The position numbers and the translations under genes were made by a program. A DNA stretch of 64,000 bases, taken from Longimicrobium terrae. GTDB taxonomy: Bacteria > Gemmatimonadota > Gemmatimonadetes > Longimicrobiales > Longimicrobiaceae. The stretch covers positions 1 to 64,000 of the forward strand of contig NZ_JACHIA010000011.1 of the NCBI RefSeq assembly GCF_014202995.1, read 5' to 3'. Under the pieces are notes generated by a model. It saw nothing but the letters and a program-made list of their open reading frames with translations. It was not told where the DNA came from and did not search any database. Shown one piece after another: positions 53,180-61,811 of the stretch (position 1 is the first letter of the stretch; each line of letters opens with the position of its first letter).

Positions 53180-53940
53180 GCCTGGCCAAGCGCATCATCC
53201 CCTGCCTGGACGTCAAGGACGGGCGCGTGGTGAAGGGAATCCAGTTCGTGGGGCTGCGCGACGCGGGCGACCCGGTGGAGCAGGCCATGCGCTACGACGC
53301 CGAGCGTGCCGACGAACTCTGCTTTCTGGACATCACCGCCAGCCACGAGGGCCGCGCCAGCATGCTGGAGGTCATCCGGCGCACGGCGGACAGCATCTTC
53401 ATCCCGTTTACGGTCGGGGGCGGCATCCGCACGGTGGACGACTTCAACGCCATCTTGGGCGCGGGGGCCGACAAGGTGGCGGTGAACACGGCCGCGCTCG
53501 CCGACCCGGAGCTCATCCGGCGCGCCGCCGACCACTTCGGCTCGCAATGCGTGGTGGTGGCGGTGGATGCGCGCAGCTCCGATACGGCGGAAAGCGGATG
53601 GGAGGTGTTCACCCACGGCGGACGCACCCCCACGGGGATCGACGCGGTGGCGTGGGCGAGCCGGGCGGAGGAACTGGGCGCGGGCGAGATTCTGCTGACG
53701 TCGATGGACCGCGACGGCACGCGCGACGGGTACGACCTGCCGCTGCTGAACGCGGTGACGGCGCGGGTGCGCATTCCCGTGATCGCTTCCGGCGGCGCGG
53801 GTGCGCTGGAGCACCTGGACGCGGCGCTGGGGGCGGGCGCGCACGCCGTGCTGGCGGCCAGCATCTTTCACTTCGGGGAGTACACGCTGGCCCAGGCGCG
53901 GGGCTATCTGGCGGCGCGCGGACACCCCGTGCGGCGGTAG
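53176..53940 (+). CDS. hisF: Imidazole glycerol phosphate synthase, cyclase subunit
   Basis: This 254-residue TIM barrel makes imidazole glycerol phosphate and AICAR from PRFAR and ammonia. Conserved are [15 protein letters not shown] with the catalytic Asp, [27 protein letters not shown] with the second Asp, [25 protein letters not shown] and AASIFHFGE. It works with HisH, encoded upstream but not adjacent. The start overlaps the dapF stop (ATGA). Confidence 0.95.
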   Translation: MSLAKRIIPCLDVKDGRVVKGIQFVGLRDAGDPVEQAMRYDAERADELCFLDITASHEGRASMLEVIRRTADSIFIPFTVGGGIRTVDDFNAILGAGADKVAVNTAALADPELIRRAADHFGSQCVVVAVDARSSDTAESGWEVFTHGGRTPTGIDAVAWASRAEELGAGEILLTSMDRDGTRDGYDLPLLNAVTARVRIPVIASGGAGALEHLDAALGAGAHAVLAASIFHFGEYTLAQARGYLAARGHPVRR

Positions 53941-54043
53941 CCGCGGGGAGCGGGCGCGTTCCTTGCCGAGCGGCCATCCGTTGAGTACGTCAGTAGGCGA
54001 CGGGCCCGAGCCCGGCCCACCCCGGACCCGAGGAGTTGGTTAC

Positions 54044-55231
54044 GTGAAGCACGGATCGATGGACACCATGAAGCGGCTGGTTCTCGCCGCGGCGCTGCTG
54101 TTTCCGCTGGCTGCCTGTGGCGGCGGCGGCGAAAAGGCGGGCGGCGACACCGACAAGGGCAAGGCGGGCGCGGCCCAGGGCGAGGGTGCGGCCAAGGGCC
54201 AGGGCGCCGCGCAGGGGCAGCCCGGCGCCGCCAGCTTCGCGCCGCAGGACACGGCCACGCGCCGCGTGCGCGACGCGCTGGCCAAGCACGACAGCGCGCA
54301 GGCCGACAGCATTGCCCGTGCGGACAGCATCGCGGCCGACAGCATCAAGAAGGCGGGCGGCACGGCCTCGCGCCGCTTCAACGCCGGCGAGGACCCGGCG
54401 TTCGCGCGCGCCAACGGCTGGCCGGTGAACTACCCGCGGCCGCTTCCGGGCTCCATTCTGCCGGAAAAGCGCATCGTGTGCTACTACGGCAACCCCAATT
54501 CGCGCCGCATGGGCGCGCTGGGCGAGTTTCCGCGCGACGAGATGCTTTCGCGCCTGCAGCGCGAAGTGCAGCGCTGGACGGCGGCCGATCCGCAGCATCC
54601 GGCGGTGCCCTGCCTGCACATGGTGAGCGTGGTTGCGCAGGGCGACGCGGGTCCGTCGGGCCACTACCGTTCGCAGATGCGCGACAGCCAGGTGGACTCC
54701 ATCTACCAGATGGCCAAGTCCATCAACGGCGTCTTCATCGTGGACGTCCAGGTGGGCACGGACGACATCCGCAACATCATGCCGCGCTTTGAGAACATCC
54801 TGAAGAACCCGGACGTGCACTTCGCGGTGGACCCCGAGTTCTACATGCGCGACGGCGTGGTTCCGGGACGCAAGATCGGCACGATGCACGCGGCGGACAT
54901 CAACTACGTGAGCGAGCAGCTCGCCCGCATCGTGCGCGAGAACCGGCTGCCTCCCAAGGTGCTGGTGATCCACCGCTTCACGCGGAACATGGTGACCAAC
55001 ACCGAAGACATCATCCTGCGCCCCGAGGTGCAGATCGTGATCGACATGGACGGGTGGGGCGCGCCGTGGCTCAAGCGCGACTCGTACCGCGACTACGTGG
55101 TGCGCCATCCGGTGCAGTTCACCGGGTTCAAGCTCTTCTACGGCAACGACACCAAGAAGGGCGATCCGCTCATGACCCCGGCGGACCTGCTTCGCCTGGA
55201 GCCCAAGCCGCTGTACATCCAGTACCAGTAA
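54044..55231 (+). CDS. Lipoprotein of a conserved but unnamed family
   Basis: This 395-residue lipoprotein has a lipobox LAAC at about residue 25, then a Gly/Ala/Gln linker and a short coiled helix (SAQADSIARADSIAADSIKKAG). The C-terminal 260 residues look like one globular, probably TIM-barrel-like domain with KRIVCYYGNPNSRRMG, HMVSVVAQGDAGPSGHYRSQM, VFIVDVQVG, HFAVDPEFYM, KVLVIHRFTRNM, VQIVIDMDGWG and GFKLFYGND. I do not know its function; a glycosidase-like fold is a guess. GTG at 54044 follows GAGGAG; ATGs at 54059 and 54068 are also possible. Confidence 0.75.
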   Translation: MKHGSMDTMKRLVLAAALLFPLAACGGGGEKAGGDTDKGKAGAAQGEGAAKGQGAAQGQPGAASFAPQDTATRRVRDALAKHDSAQADSIARADSIAADSIKKAGGTASRRFNAGEDPAFARANGWPVNYPRPLPGSILPEKRIVCYYGNPNSRRMGALGEFPRDEMLSRLQREVQRWTAADPQHPAVPCLHMVSVVAQGDAGPSGHYRSQMRDSQVDSIYQMAKSINGVFIVDVQVGTDDIRNIMPRFENILKNPDVHFAVDPEFYMRDGVVPGRKIGTMHAADINYVSEQLARIVRENRLPPKVLVIHRFTRNMVTNTEDIILRPEVQIVIDMDGWGAPWLKRDSYRDYVVRHPVQFTGFKLFYGNDTKKGDPLMTPADLLRLEPKPLYIQYQ

Positions 55232-55264
55232 GCGGTACGCTGGATTCGGCCGGCTCAGGATGAA

Positions 55265-55304
55265 CGAGGCCCCTCACGAGCAATCGTGAGGGGCCTCGCC
55301 TTTT
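55265..55304 (+). terminator. Intrinsic terminator
   Basis: CGAGGCCCCTCACGA pairs with TCGTGAGGGGCCTCG around GCAA, followed by CCTTTTTG. Confidence 0.92.
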
Positions 55305-55581
55305 TGTTCAACAGGCGCGAAGCACTGGGCACTTCAGTTCCCTCGCACTCCCGCACTCACGCACCCAGCACTCACGCACTGCTTTTTTGGGCGTGTCCCT
55401 CCGCTGCGCTCCGGGCCGGGCTGCGGGCGCCGTAGGCAACGATACAGCTGTTGCCAACGGCGGCGAGCCAGCCCCGCGCACCGGCTCGATCTCGCTTCCT
55501 CCGGCCCAGGCGCGCGCGGGTCCGTCTCGCCCCTTCGGGCCCGCATCCCTCACGCAAGCGCGCGCGTCGCCTGCAAACGGA
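55305..55581. other. Repeat-bearing intergenic region
   Basis: No gene is recognised. Positions 55348-55381 hold an inverted copy of the GTGCGTGAGTGC array found at 31394. A GC-rich block with a GGCAAC...GTTGCC inverted repeat (55435-55455) follows. Confidence 0.55.
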
Positions 55582-55615
55582 AAGGGCGGGCGCCTTGCGG
55601 CGCCCGCCCTTGTTC
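55582..55615 (-). terminator. Terminator of the small membrane protein gene
   Basis: AAGGGCGGGCGCC pairs with GGCGCCCGCCCTT around TTGC. It lies about 20 nt beyond the stop codon on the minus strand, with TTTCCG after the stem. Confidence 0.75.
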
Positions 55616-55632
55616 GCTCCCTCAGCCCCGGC

Positions 55633-56028
55633 TCAGCCGTGGGCCAGGTCGCGGTCGGCCGGGTGGAGCGCGTCGGCGTCCGGCGCGTTCCAGTCGGTGA
55701 GCGCGGCGGCCACGGCGGTCACCGCGGTCAGGCCCAGAAAGAAGTTGCGGGCGCGCGGGTTGTCCGCAAAGCCCAGCAGCCAAGGCAGAAAGGGCAGCGC
55801 CGCCCCGATAGCCACCTCGGCTGCGCCGTGGCCCTTGAAGGGCACCATCTTGCGCGCGGAGAGCGGGTAGTCGGTCAGCAGCGAAAGGCCCAGGTACCCC
55901 GCCGCCAGCCCGTAGGCCAGCCCCTCGGCCTGCTTGGGAAAGCCCAGCGCGCGCGGCGCCGCGGCTACCGTGGCCACCGTCGCGTAGTCCACCATTCCGT
56001 GCCTGCGGCCGTCGATCGGCTTCTGCAT
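55633..56028 (-). CDS. Small membrane protein, four helices
   Basis: This 131-residue protein begins MQKPIDGRRHGMVDYATVAT and has four hydrophobic segments (TVATVAAAPRALGF, LAYGLAAGYLGLSLL, AAEVAIGAALPFLPWLL, FFLGLTAVTAVAAAL) joined by short loops. This resembles DoxX/SPW-like small inner-membrane proteins, but I do not assign it. GGAG stands before the ATG at 56028. It is on the minus strand and shares direction with the DinB gene upstream. Confidence 0.72.
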   Translation of the reverse strand: MQKPIDGRRHGMVDYATVATVAAAPRALGFPKQAEGLAYGLAAGYLGLSLLTDYPLSARKMVPFKGHGAAEVAIGAALPFLPWLLGFADNPRARNFFLGLTAVTAVAAALTDWNAPDADALHPADRDLAHG

Positions 56029-56138
56029 TCTCGTCTCCTCCGGGTTCGAGTTGGGCGGCCCGGGGAGGCAATCCGCATGCCGCCCCCGGACCATCCCCGC
56101 CCCCCTCGCCGCGGGTTGAAACGAGGCCGCGAACCGTC

Positions 56139-56639
56139 CTACATCTCGTCCGCCGACGGGCCGTACATCCCCGGAACCGTCACGTTCAGCATGCGCAGGT
56201 AGACGGCGATCTGGGCGCGGTGGTGCACCAGGTGGTTCATGGTGAAGCGGCGGTACACTTCCCAGCGGGGCAGGGCAAAGAAGACGTCGTCGCCCGCCCG
56301 CAGCGTCCACGTGGCCTGCAGCTGCTCGTCCGTCGCGCTCCGCAGCGCGGCGCGGGCGGCATCGGCCTCCTTGTCCAACTCGGCGAGCAGGCTGGCGGTG
56401 CTGTCGTGCACGCGGGAGTAGGACGCGGGGTCCACCGTGTTGAAGTCCAGGAAATCGGCCTGCATCATCTGGCTGGCCAGCGACAGCAGTGATGCCACGT
56501 GCGCGGCCAGGCGCCCCAGCGGCATGGAACGCTCGTGCGGAGCAAAGTCCTGCCGGTCCATCGGCACGCGCTCCAGCATCTGGCGCGTGTAGCCCACTTC
56601 GGCGTCCAGTTCGCGGACCAGAATCTCCTGAATCGTCAT
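56139..56639 (-). CDS. DinB-family metal-dependent protein
   Basis: This 166-residue protein has the DinB four-helix bundle layout. Metal-ligand His residues are seen in LAAHVASLLSLASQM and in the C-terminal NHLVHHRAQIAVYLRML. DinB-fold proteins are thiol-S-transferases or mycothiol-dependent isomerases, among others; the substrate here is unknown. The ATG at 56639 opens the family start (MTIQEILVRELDAEV). It is upstream of the small membrane protein gene by about 110 nt. Confidence 0.87.
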   Translation of the reverse strand: MTIQEILVRELDAEVGYTRQMLERVPMDRQDFAPHERSMPLGRLAAHVASLLSLASQMMQADFLDFNTVDPASYSRVHDSTASLLAELDKEADAARAALRSATDEQLQATWTLRAGDDVFFALPRWEVYRRFTMNHLVHHRAQIAVYLRMLNVTVPGMYGPSADEM

Positions 56640-56780
56640 CGTCGTCTTCCGTGCGGGGTAGACGCCGCGCGGAACTCCCGTGCGGCTGGCTATGGACAAG
56701 ATAGCCGCGCGGCGGATCACGGGATTGGAAAAACGCGACAGCCTCCGCGAGCGCGCTTCGGAGGCTGAAAAAGAACAAGA

Positions 56781-56878
56781 TCACGCAGAGGAGCAGAGCA
56801 GCAGAGAAAGAACGGAGGAGAAACGCCCGTCAGGAATCCTGTCCGTTGGTTTCTCTGCTCCTCTGCTGCTCTGCGTGA
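56781..56878. repeat. Long palindrome with GCAGAG-repeat arms, copy 2
   Basis: TCACGCAGAGGAGCAGAGC (56781-56808) faces an inverted arm at 56851-56878, with a 42-nt loop. The right arm lies within the 3' end of the MOSC gene. Confidence 0.85.
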
Positions 56879-57465
56879 GGATCTTCTGTTGCCACGTCGT
56901 CCCAGCGCACGGAATCGCCGACGTGGATCTCGCCGTCGTTCAGCACCTCGGCAAAGGCGCCGCCGCTCCACGGTTCGTCGCGCATGGCGGCCTGCAGCCC
57001 GGGAACGGCCTCGTCCATCCGCTCGCACGGGCGCGTCTCCCCGCGGATCAGCAGGCGGCAGGCGCCCACGCACAGCACCCGCCCGCGCGAGCCGCGGTCA
57101 AAGTGGATGCCGCGCAGCAGCAGGTTCGCTCTTCGCGCCACCGGCGGCGCGGAACCGCCCGCGCGATCGACGACGAGCCGCCACGCCGCCTCGTCCAGCA
57201 GCGTCACCTGCCGGCGCCGTCCCTGGTCCGCGCTTCCCGCCAGCCCGCGCGCAGTCACCAGCCGTCCGCTGTCGACCGAGTCCATCGGGCCCCGATGCGC
57301 GCGCTTGACCCAGATCGACAGCAGCACGCCATCCTCAACGCGCGATCCATCCCCGGTCGGCTCTCCATCCGAGGAGGACGATCCGCTCCCCGAAGCCGGA
57401 CCGCCCACCGGGCCGGGGGCCGGGTGGGCGGAATCGGCGTGCACGGAATCGCGGTCCGCCGTCAC
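56830..57465 (-). CDS. MOSC-domain protein
   Basis: This 211-residue protein contains a MOSC domain (about 50-190): VLLSIWVKRAHRGPMDSV, GLAGSADQGRRRQVTLLDEAAW, RRANLLLRGIHFDRGSRGRVLCVGACRLLIRGETRPCERMDEAVPGL and GGAFAEVLNDGEIHVGDSVRW. MOSC proteins bind molybdopterin cofactors and act in sulfur transfer or detoxification; the conserved Cys is in TRPCERM. The first 45 residues are low-complexity. The start is a GTG overlapping lptG. The last 18 residues (DPHAEQQRSRETNGQDS) are encoded by a GCAGAG palindrome arm. Confidence 0.87.
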   Translation of the reverse strand: MTADRDSVHADSAHPAPGPVGGPASGSGSSSSDGEPTGDGSRVEDGVLLSIWVKRAHRGPMDSVDSGRLVTARGLAGSADQGRRRQVTLLDEAAWRLVVDRAGGSAPPVARRANLLLRGIHFDRGSRGRVLCVGACRLLIRGETRPCERMDEAVPGLQAAMRDEPWSGGAFAEVLNDGEIHVGDSVRWDDVATEDPHAEQQRSRETNGQDS

Positions 57466-58535
57466 GTTCGCACCCGGGCCATCAGCACGATGGCGGCGAG
57501 AAGGAGCAGGCCGTTGGGTCCCCACGCGGCCACCAGCGGATCGAGCGCGCCGCTGCTTCCCAGCGCCTTGCCCACGCGGAACAGGAGCATGTAGACGATG
57601 GTGACGCCCAGACTTACGCCCACGCCGTACGCCGCCCCGCCGCGCGCGGACGAAGTGACGAGCGGCGCGCCGAAAAAGACGATCACCATCACCGCCATGG
57701 GGATGGCCAGCTTCTGCGCGCGCTCCACCTCCAGCGGGCGCGCGTCGCCGCCGGAGCGCTGGATGGCGCCGATGAAGCGCGTCATCTCCGAATAGCGCAT
57801 CTCCTCCGGCTTGCGCGGATCGGCCAGCAGCTCCGTGGGCGTTTCAATCAGCCCGGGAATGCGCAGGGTGTCGTAATGCGTGGCCTTTTCGTCGTGGCTG
57901 GCGGAAAGCTCGCGGCGCCACACATCCTCAAGCCGCCACCCGCCGCGATCGCGCCACACCGCCCGCCGTGCGATCAGGTGCACGCCGGCGCCGCGGGTGC
58001 TGGCGTTGCGCTCGATCACCACGTCCGTCATCTCGCCCACGCGCGGTTCCAGCCGGCGGGCGCTCAGAATTCCCTCGCGCTCGGTCTGAAAGACGAAGTT
58101 GGCGCGCGGCCCGTTGTTCTGCGCCTCGCTTTCGCCGACGAGCACCGCGCGCTTGCGCAGCGTCACCGGCACCACCTCGCCCAGCCCCAGCGCGACCACG
58201 CTCAGCACGATGGCCATGAACCCGATGGGCATCAGCAGGCGGTAGAAGCTTACGCCGCCCGCCTTGGCCGCGGTGATCTCCTGGTGCCGCGTCATTCCGC
58301 CGACCGTGAACACCGTGGCCACCAGCGCCGCGATGGGGAACGAGTAGACCATGAAGAGCGGGAACTGGTAGACGTACGCCAGCCCCAGGTTCTTCATCCC
58401 GATCCCCCGGTCCATGTACCGGTCGATGTTGTCGGTAATGTCAGCGATGATGAACAGCAGCGGCAGCCCGATCACCAGGCTGGTGAAGGTGGCGATGAAC
58501 TGCCGCAGGATGTAGCGGTCCAGAATGCGGATCAT
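57462..58535 (-). CDS. lptG: LptG, lipopolysaccharide export permease
   Basis: This 357-residue inner-membrane protein is one of the two permeases of the LptB2FG transporter that extracts LPS. The start MIRILDRYILRQFIATFTSLVIGLPLLF and the C-terminal helices (LAIPMAVMVIVFFGAPLVTSS, YGVGVSLGVTIVYMLLFRVG) match YjgQ/LptG. A periplasmic beta-jellyroll lies between. ATG at 58535 overlaps the lptF stop. LptB (ATPase) is not in this window. Confidence 0.92.
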   Translation of the reverse strand: MIRILDRYILRQFIATFTSLVIGLPLLFIIADITDNIDRYMDRGIGMKNLGLAYVYQFPLFMVYSFPIAALVATVFTVGGMTRHQEITAAKAGGVSFYRLLMPIGFMAIVLSVVALGLGEVVPVTLRKRAVLVGESEAQNNGPRANFVFQTEREGILSARRLEPRVGEMTDVVIERNASTRGAGVHLIARRAVWRDRGGWRLEDVWRRELSASHDEKATHYDTLRIPGLIETPTELLADPRKPEEMRYSEMTRFIGAIQRSGGDARPLEVERAQKLAIPMAVMVIVFFGAPLVTSSARGGAAYGVGVSLGVTIVYMLLFRVGKALGSSGALDPLVAAWGPNGLLLLAAIVLMARVRT

Positions 58536-59965
58536 CCGCGCGCCCTCCGCCCGAAGGGGAGCGACGCCAGACCGCGCAGCCCCTGGAGCATGGCGTCCCA
58601 GGCGCTGTTGCGGCCGCTGCTGGATTCGCGCCCCATGGTGGCCAGCCCGATCACGCCCAGAATGGTCATCACCACGTTCACCACCCACATGGCGAACAGC
58701 GGGGTCACCACGCCCTTGCCGGCCAGCGATTCTCCGCCGATGAGGCCCACGTAGTACAGGGAAAAGACGGCCATGCTGGTGGCGATCACCATTCCGATGC
58801 CGCCACCGCCAAAGCGCAGGGCCAGCGGCGCGCCCACGATCACGAAGACCAGCGAGGCGACGGCGATGGAGTACTTCTTGTGGATTTCCACCTGATAGTT
58901 GCGGATCTGCTCGTCCGTATTCTCCACCGCCTTCTGCGCGTTGCTCAGCGCGTCCGCCGCGCGGCGGGTGATGGTGGCGGGCGAGCCTTCGCCCACGCCG
59001 TTCATGGCGGAAAAGTCCGCCCCCGGCGTGGGCGCGCCGGGATCGCCGCCCGCGCTGGGGAGCTTGCCCGTGAGCGCGTAGCGCATGTCGGCGCGGGCCG
59101 TCTGCCGCGCCTCGCGCACGTGAATGGAGCGCTGCCCGGCCAGCGTGTCGATCTCCGCCTTGAGCATGCCGATGGTCATCTCGCGGTCGCCGCGGTAGTC
59201 GTCGGGCCGGTCGTTGCGCTGCAGCTGCGTGCCGATGCCCTGAATGCCGAACACCTGGCGCTGAAAGTAGACGCGGCGAAAGCTGGTGGGCTCGTTGGCG
59301 TTCACGCTGCGCGTGTGCCCGTCGTACAGCTGCAGGATCATGTCGATGCCGTTGCTGCTGAACATGGCGCGCCCCGAATCGGCAAACACGCTCTGCAGCT
59401 GCGACGGATCGCTCACGTCAAACAGCTGCACGTCCCACATGCGGTTGGTGCCCGGCTGAATGCGCGCGGCGCGGAGAAAGATGGTCTTTCCCCCGGTTTC
59501 CGGAGAGATCTTGTTGAGCGTCTGCTCCTGCAGCAGAAAGGTGGGCGTCTTGCGCCCGATGTCCACGATCAGCTGGCTCCAGCGGTGGTTGGCCTCGGGG
59601 AGCACGCGATCGTTGAACACCACCATCGCCGCGGTGATCACGCCGGCCGCCACCAGCAGCGGCGCCAGCAGGCTGCGCAGGTCCACGCCGCTGGCCTTGA
59701 GCGCCGTGATCTCGTTTTCCGACGTGAGCGTGCTGAAGGTGAACAGCACCGCCACCAGCACCGCCATCGGAAAGGTGAGCGCCACCGTGGCGGGAAGCGC
59801 CAGGACAAAGAATTCCATGATGACGCGCACGGGCAGCCCCTTGCCGGCAAGGTCGGCAAGGCGCTTGGCCAGGGTGTTGATCAGGATCACCCCGGTGAGC
59901 GCGAAGAACGCAAAAAGAAACGGGCCCAGGTGCGCCCGCATGAGGTACCGCGTAAGGATCTTCAT
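58532..59965 (-). CDS. lptF: LptF, lipopolysaccharide export permease
   Basis: This 477-residue YjgP/LptF homologue is longer than usual (about 360-370) because of an extra stretch near residues 250-330, where SIHVREARQTARADMRYALTGKLPSAGGDPG appears. The N-terminus MKILTRYLMRAHLGPFLFAFFALTGVILI and the membrane segments SIAVASLVFVIVGAPLALRFGG and YYVGLIGGESLA fit the family. It is first in an lptF-lptG-MOSC operon. Confidence 0.9.
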   Translation of the reverse strand: MKILTRYLMRAHLGPFLFAFFALTGVILINTLAKRLADLAGKGLPVRVIMEFFVLALPATVALTFPMAVLVAVLFTFSTLTSENEITALKASGVDLRSLLAPLLVAAGVITAAMVVFNDRVLPEANHRWSQLIVDIGRKTPTFLLQEQTLNKISPETGGKTIFLRAARIQPGTNRMWDVQLFDVSDPSQLQSVFADSGRAMFSSNGIDMILQLYDGHTRSVNANEPTSFRRVYFQRQVFGIQGIGTQLQRNDRPDDYRGDREMTIGMLKAEIDTLAGQRSIHVREARQTARADMRYALTGKLPSAGGDPGAPTPGADFSAMNGVGEGSPATITRRAADALSNAQKAVENTDEQIRNYQVEIHKKYSIAVASLVFVIVGAPLALRFGGGGIGMVIATSMAVFSLYYVGLIGGESLAGKGVVTPLFAMWVVNVVMTILGVIGLATMGRESSSGRNSAWDAMLQGLRGLASLPFGRRARG

Positions 59966-60077
59966 CCGGGCAGAACAGGCCTTGCCGCTGGTCGAGAGAG
60001 GTCCCTAGTATACGCCCAATGCCCGGAGGCGAACAGCCCGGACGGGCGCCCAATCCAATCCCACCATCCAATCCCCC

Positions 60078-61034
60078 GTGATACCGAACCGCGCCGCTTC
60101 CCGTTCCGTTCCGCTGGCCGTGCTCGCGCTGTCGCTTGCCGGCTGCGGCGAACCCAAGGCTCCGCCCCCGCCGGACTTCGAGCAGGAGCGGGCCTGGGCC
60201 TCGCTCGTGCAGCAGGTTTCGTTCGGCCCCCGCTACCCCGGCGGGCGCGGGGCGGGGCGCCAGGCGGAATGGCTGATGGATGAGCTGAAGTTCCGTGCCG
60301 ACACCGTGTACGAGCAGAAGTTCATGGGTCCCGGCGAGGGCGGGCGCCCCGTTCCCATGAGCAACGTCCTTGCCCGCTTTCGCCCGGAGCTCAAGGACCG
60401 CGTGCTGCTGGTGGCGTACCGCGACACCCGGCGCCACGCGGAAGGGAGCATGGAGCAGCTGGACCGCCGCTTTCCCACCCCCGGCGCCAACCTGAACGCG
60501 TCCGGCGTGGCGGTGCTGATGGAACTGACGCAGCTGTTCCGCCAGCAGCCCCCGCCCATCGGGGTGGACCTGCTGCTGGCGGACGGCGACGGTGTGTCGC
60601 GCGAAGCGGACTTCGCGGGGACGCGCCACTTCCTGGCGTCCATGCCCGGGTACCGGCCGCGCTACGCCATCCTGGTTCAGGCCGTGGGCGACCGCGAGGC
60701 GGTCATCCCCCGCGACTCACTTTCCGTCGCGGGCGCGGCGGAGGCCACGGGGCGCGTGTGGGCGGCCGCCAAGGCGCTGCACTACGACTCGGTGTTCGTG
60801 GACGCGGTCGCGAAGCCGGTGGAGAACGCGGCCGGAGTGCTGGCCGCGGCGGGGATCCCCGTCGTCGTCGTGGCGGACCGCGAGTACGGGCCGGGCAACG
60901 TCCGCTGGCACTCCATCGACGACAAGGTGGAGTACGTGTCGCGCGAAACGCTGGGCCTGGTGGGGCGCGTTCTGGCCGCCGCGCTGTACGCCGAAGCGCC
61001 GGCCGAAGGGTCCGCGGGCGAAAAGGGGCGCTGA
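60078..61034 (+). CDS. M28-like lipoprotein lacking zinc ligands
   Basis: This 318-residue lipoprotein (lipobox LAGC at residues 20-23) is similar to M28 aminopeptidases and glutaminyl cyclases. The usual first zinc ligand motif (H-Y-D) reads VAYRDTRRHAEG, and the bridging Asp motif (GANDNASG) reads GANLNASGVAVL; the Glu/Asp pair (usually DGEE or DGED) reads LADGDGVSRE. Only the C-terminal WHSIDDKVEYVS His is kept. I conclude that it is probably not a metal peptidase. The GTG at 60078 opens the signal peptide. The ComEA-like gene follows after 2 nt. Confidence 0.78.
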   Translation: MIPNRAASRSVPLAVLALSLAGCGEPKAPPPPDFEQERAWASLVQQVSFGPRYPGGRGAGRQAEWLMDELKFRADTVYEQKFMGPGEGGRPVPMSNVLARFRPELKDRVLLVAYRDTRRHAEGSMEQLDRRFPTPGANLNASGVAVLMELTQLFRQQPPPIGVDLLLADGDGVSREADFAGTRHFLASMPGYRPRYAILVQAVGDREAVIPRDSLSVAGAAEATGRVWAAAKALHYDSVFVDAVAKPVENAAGVLAAAGIPVVVVADREYGPGNVRWHSIDDKVEYVSRETLGLVGRVLAAALYAEAPAEGSAGEKGR

Positions 61035-61036
61035 CC

Positions 61037-61708
61037 GTGGCCGCCACCTCGCAGGAACGGCTGGCGCTGGGCGTGACCGCGCTGCTGCTGGCGGCGGGCG
61101 TGGGGGCGCGCATCCTTCACCGCGCGCCCGCGCCGGAGGTGACCGGGCCGGACGCGGCCGCCGCCGCGCCGCTCGCCCAGGTGCGCGACAGCGTGGCTGT
61201 GGCCGATCTGCGCCGCAAGCCGCTCGCCCCCGGAGAGAAGCTGGACCCCAACACCGCCTCGGCGGACGAACTGGACCGCCTGCCGCACGTGGGCCCGTCT
61301 CTGGCCGCGCGCATCGTGGCGCGGCGGGCCACGCATGTCCGCTATCGGACGATGGCGGACCTGGACTCGGTGGAAGGCGTGGGTCCGTCGCTGCTGCGCG
61401 ACGCGGGCCCGCACCTCGCCCTGGCGCCGGCGCCGGCCGCCGTCCTCGCCGCGAAGCTTTCCGGAGCGGCGGAGGGCGCCGGGACCGGGAGTGGTGGCGG
61501 GTCATCATCCACCGTGCTGGACCTGAACACGGCGACCGCGGCGGAGCTGGAATCGCTTCCCGGCGTGGGACCCGCGCTGGCCCGGCGGATCGTGGAATTT
61601 CGCCAGCGGGAAGGCCGCTTCCGATCGGTGGCGGAGCTGGACCGCGTGCCCGGAATCGGCCCGTCGATGCTGTCGCGCCTGGCTCCGCGGGTGCGCGCCA
61701 GCCCTTGA
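61037..61708 (+). CDS. ComEA-like protein with two helix-hairpin-helix domains
   Basis: This 223-residue protein has an N-terminal hydrophobic helix (LALGVTALLLAAGVGARIL) and two HhH pairs: residues 70-128 (LDPNTASADELDRLPHVGPSLAARIVARR) and 160-220 (LDLNTATAAELESLPGVGPALARRIVEFRQREGRF). ComEA binds incoming DNA in transformation. Usual ComEA has one such domain, so this is a doubled form. AAGGGG stands 9 nt before the GTG at 61037. The pilB gene follows, and PilB-type motors also serve DNA uptake. Confidence 0.87.
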   Translation: MAATSQERLALGVTALLLAAGVGARILHRAPAPEVTGPDAAAAAPLAQVRDSVAVADLRRKPLAPGEKLDPNTASADELDRLPHVGPSLAARIVARRATHVRYRTMADLDSVEGVGPSLLRDAGPHLALAPAPAAVLAAKLSGAAEGAGTGSGGGSSSTVLDLNTATAAELESLPGVGPALARRIVEFRQREGRFRSVAELDRVPGIGPSMLSRLAPRVRASP

Positions 61709-61733
61709 CAGGGCAGGTACTTGCGGCGATTCT
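61705..61733 (+). promoter_or_regulatory. Promoter candidate upstream of pilB
   Basis: TTGACA at 61705-61710 overlaps the ComEA-like stop codon, and GATTCT at 61728-61733 follows after 17 nt. The ATG of pilB is at 61812. Confidence 0.45.
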
Positions 61734-61811
61734 AGAACGACAATCCCCCGTAGATCCAGGCTCCGTCCTCCCGGCCGGAGCCTGCCCTCTCGCCCGACAC
61801 GCTGGGCTTCC

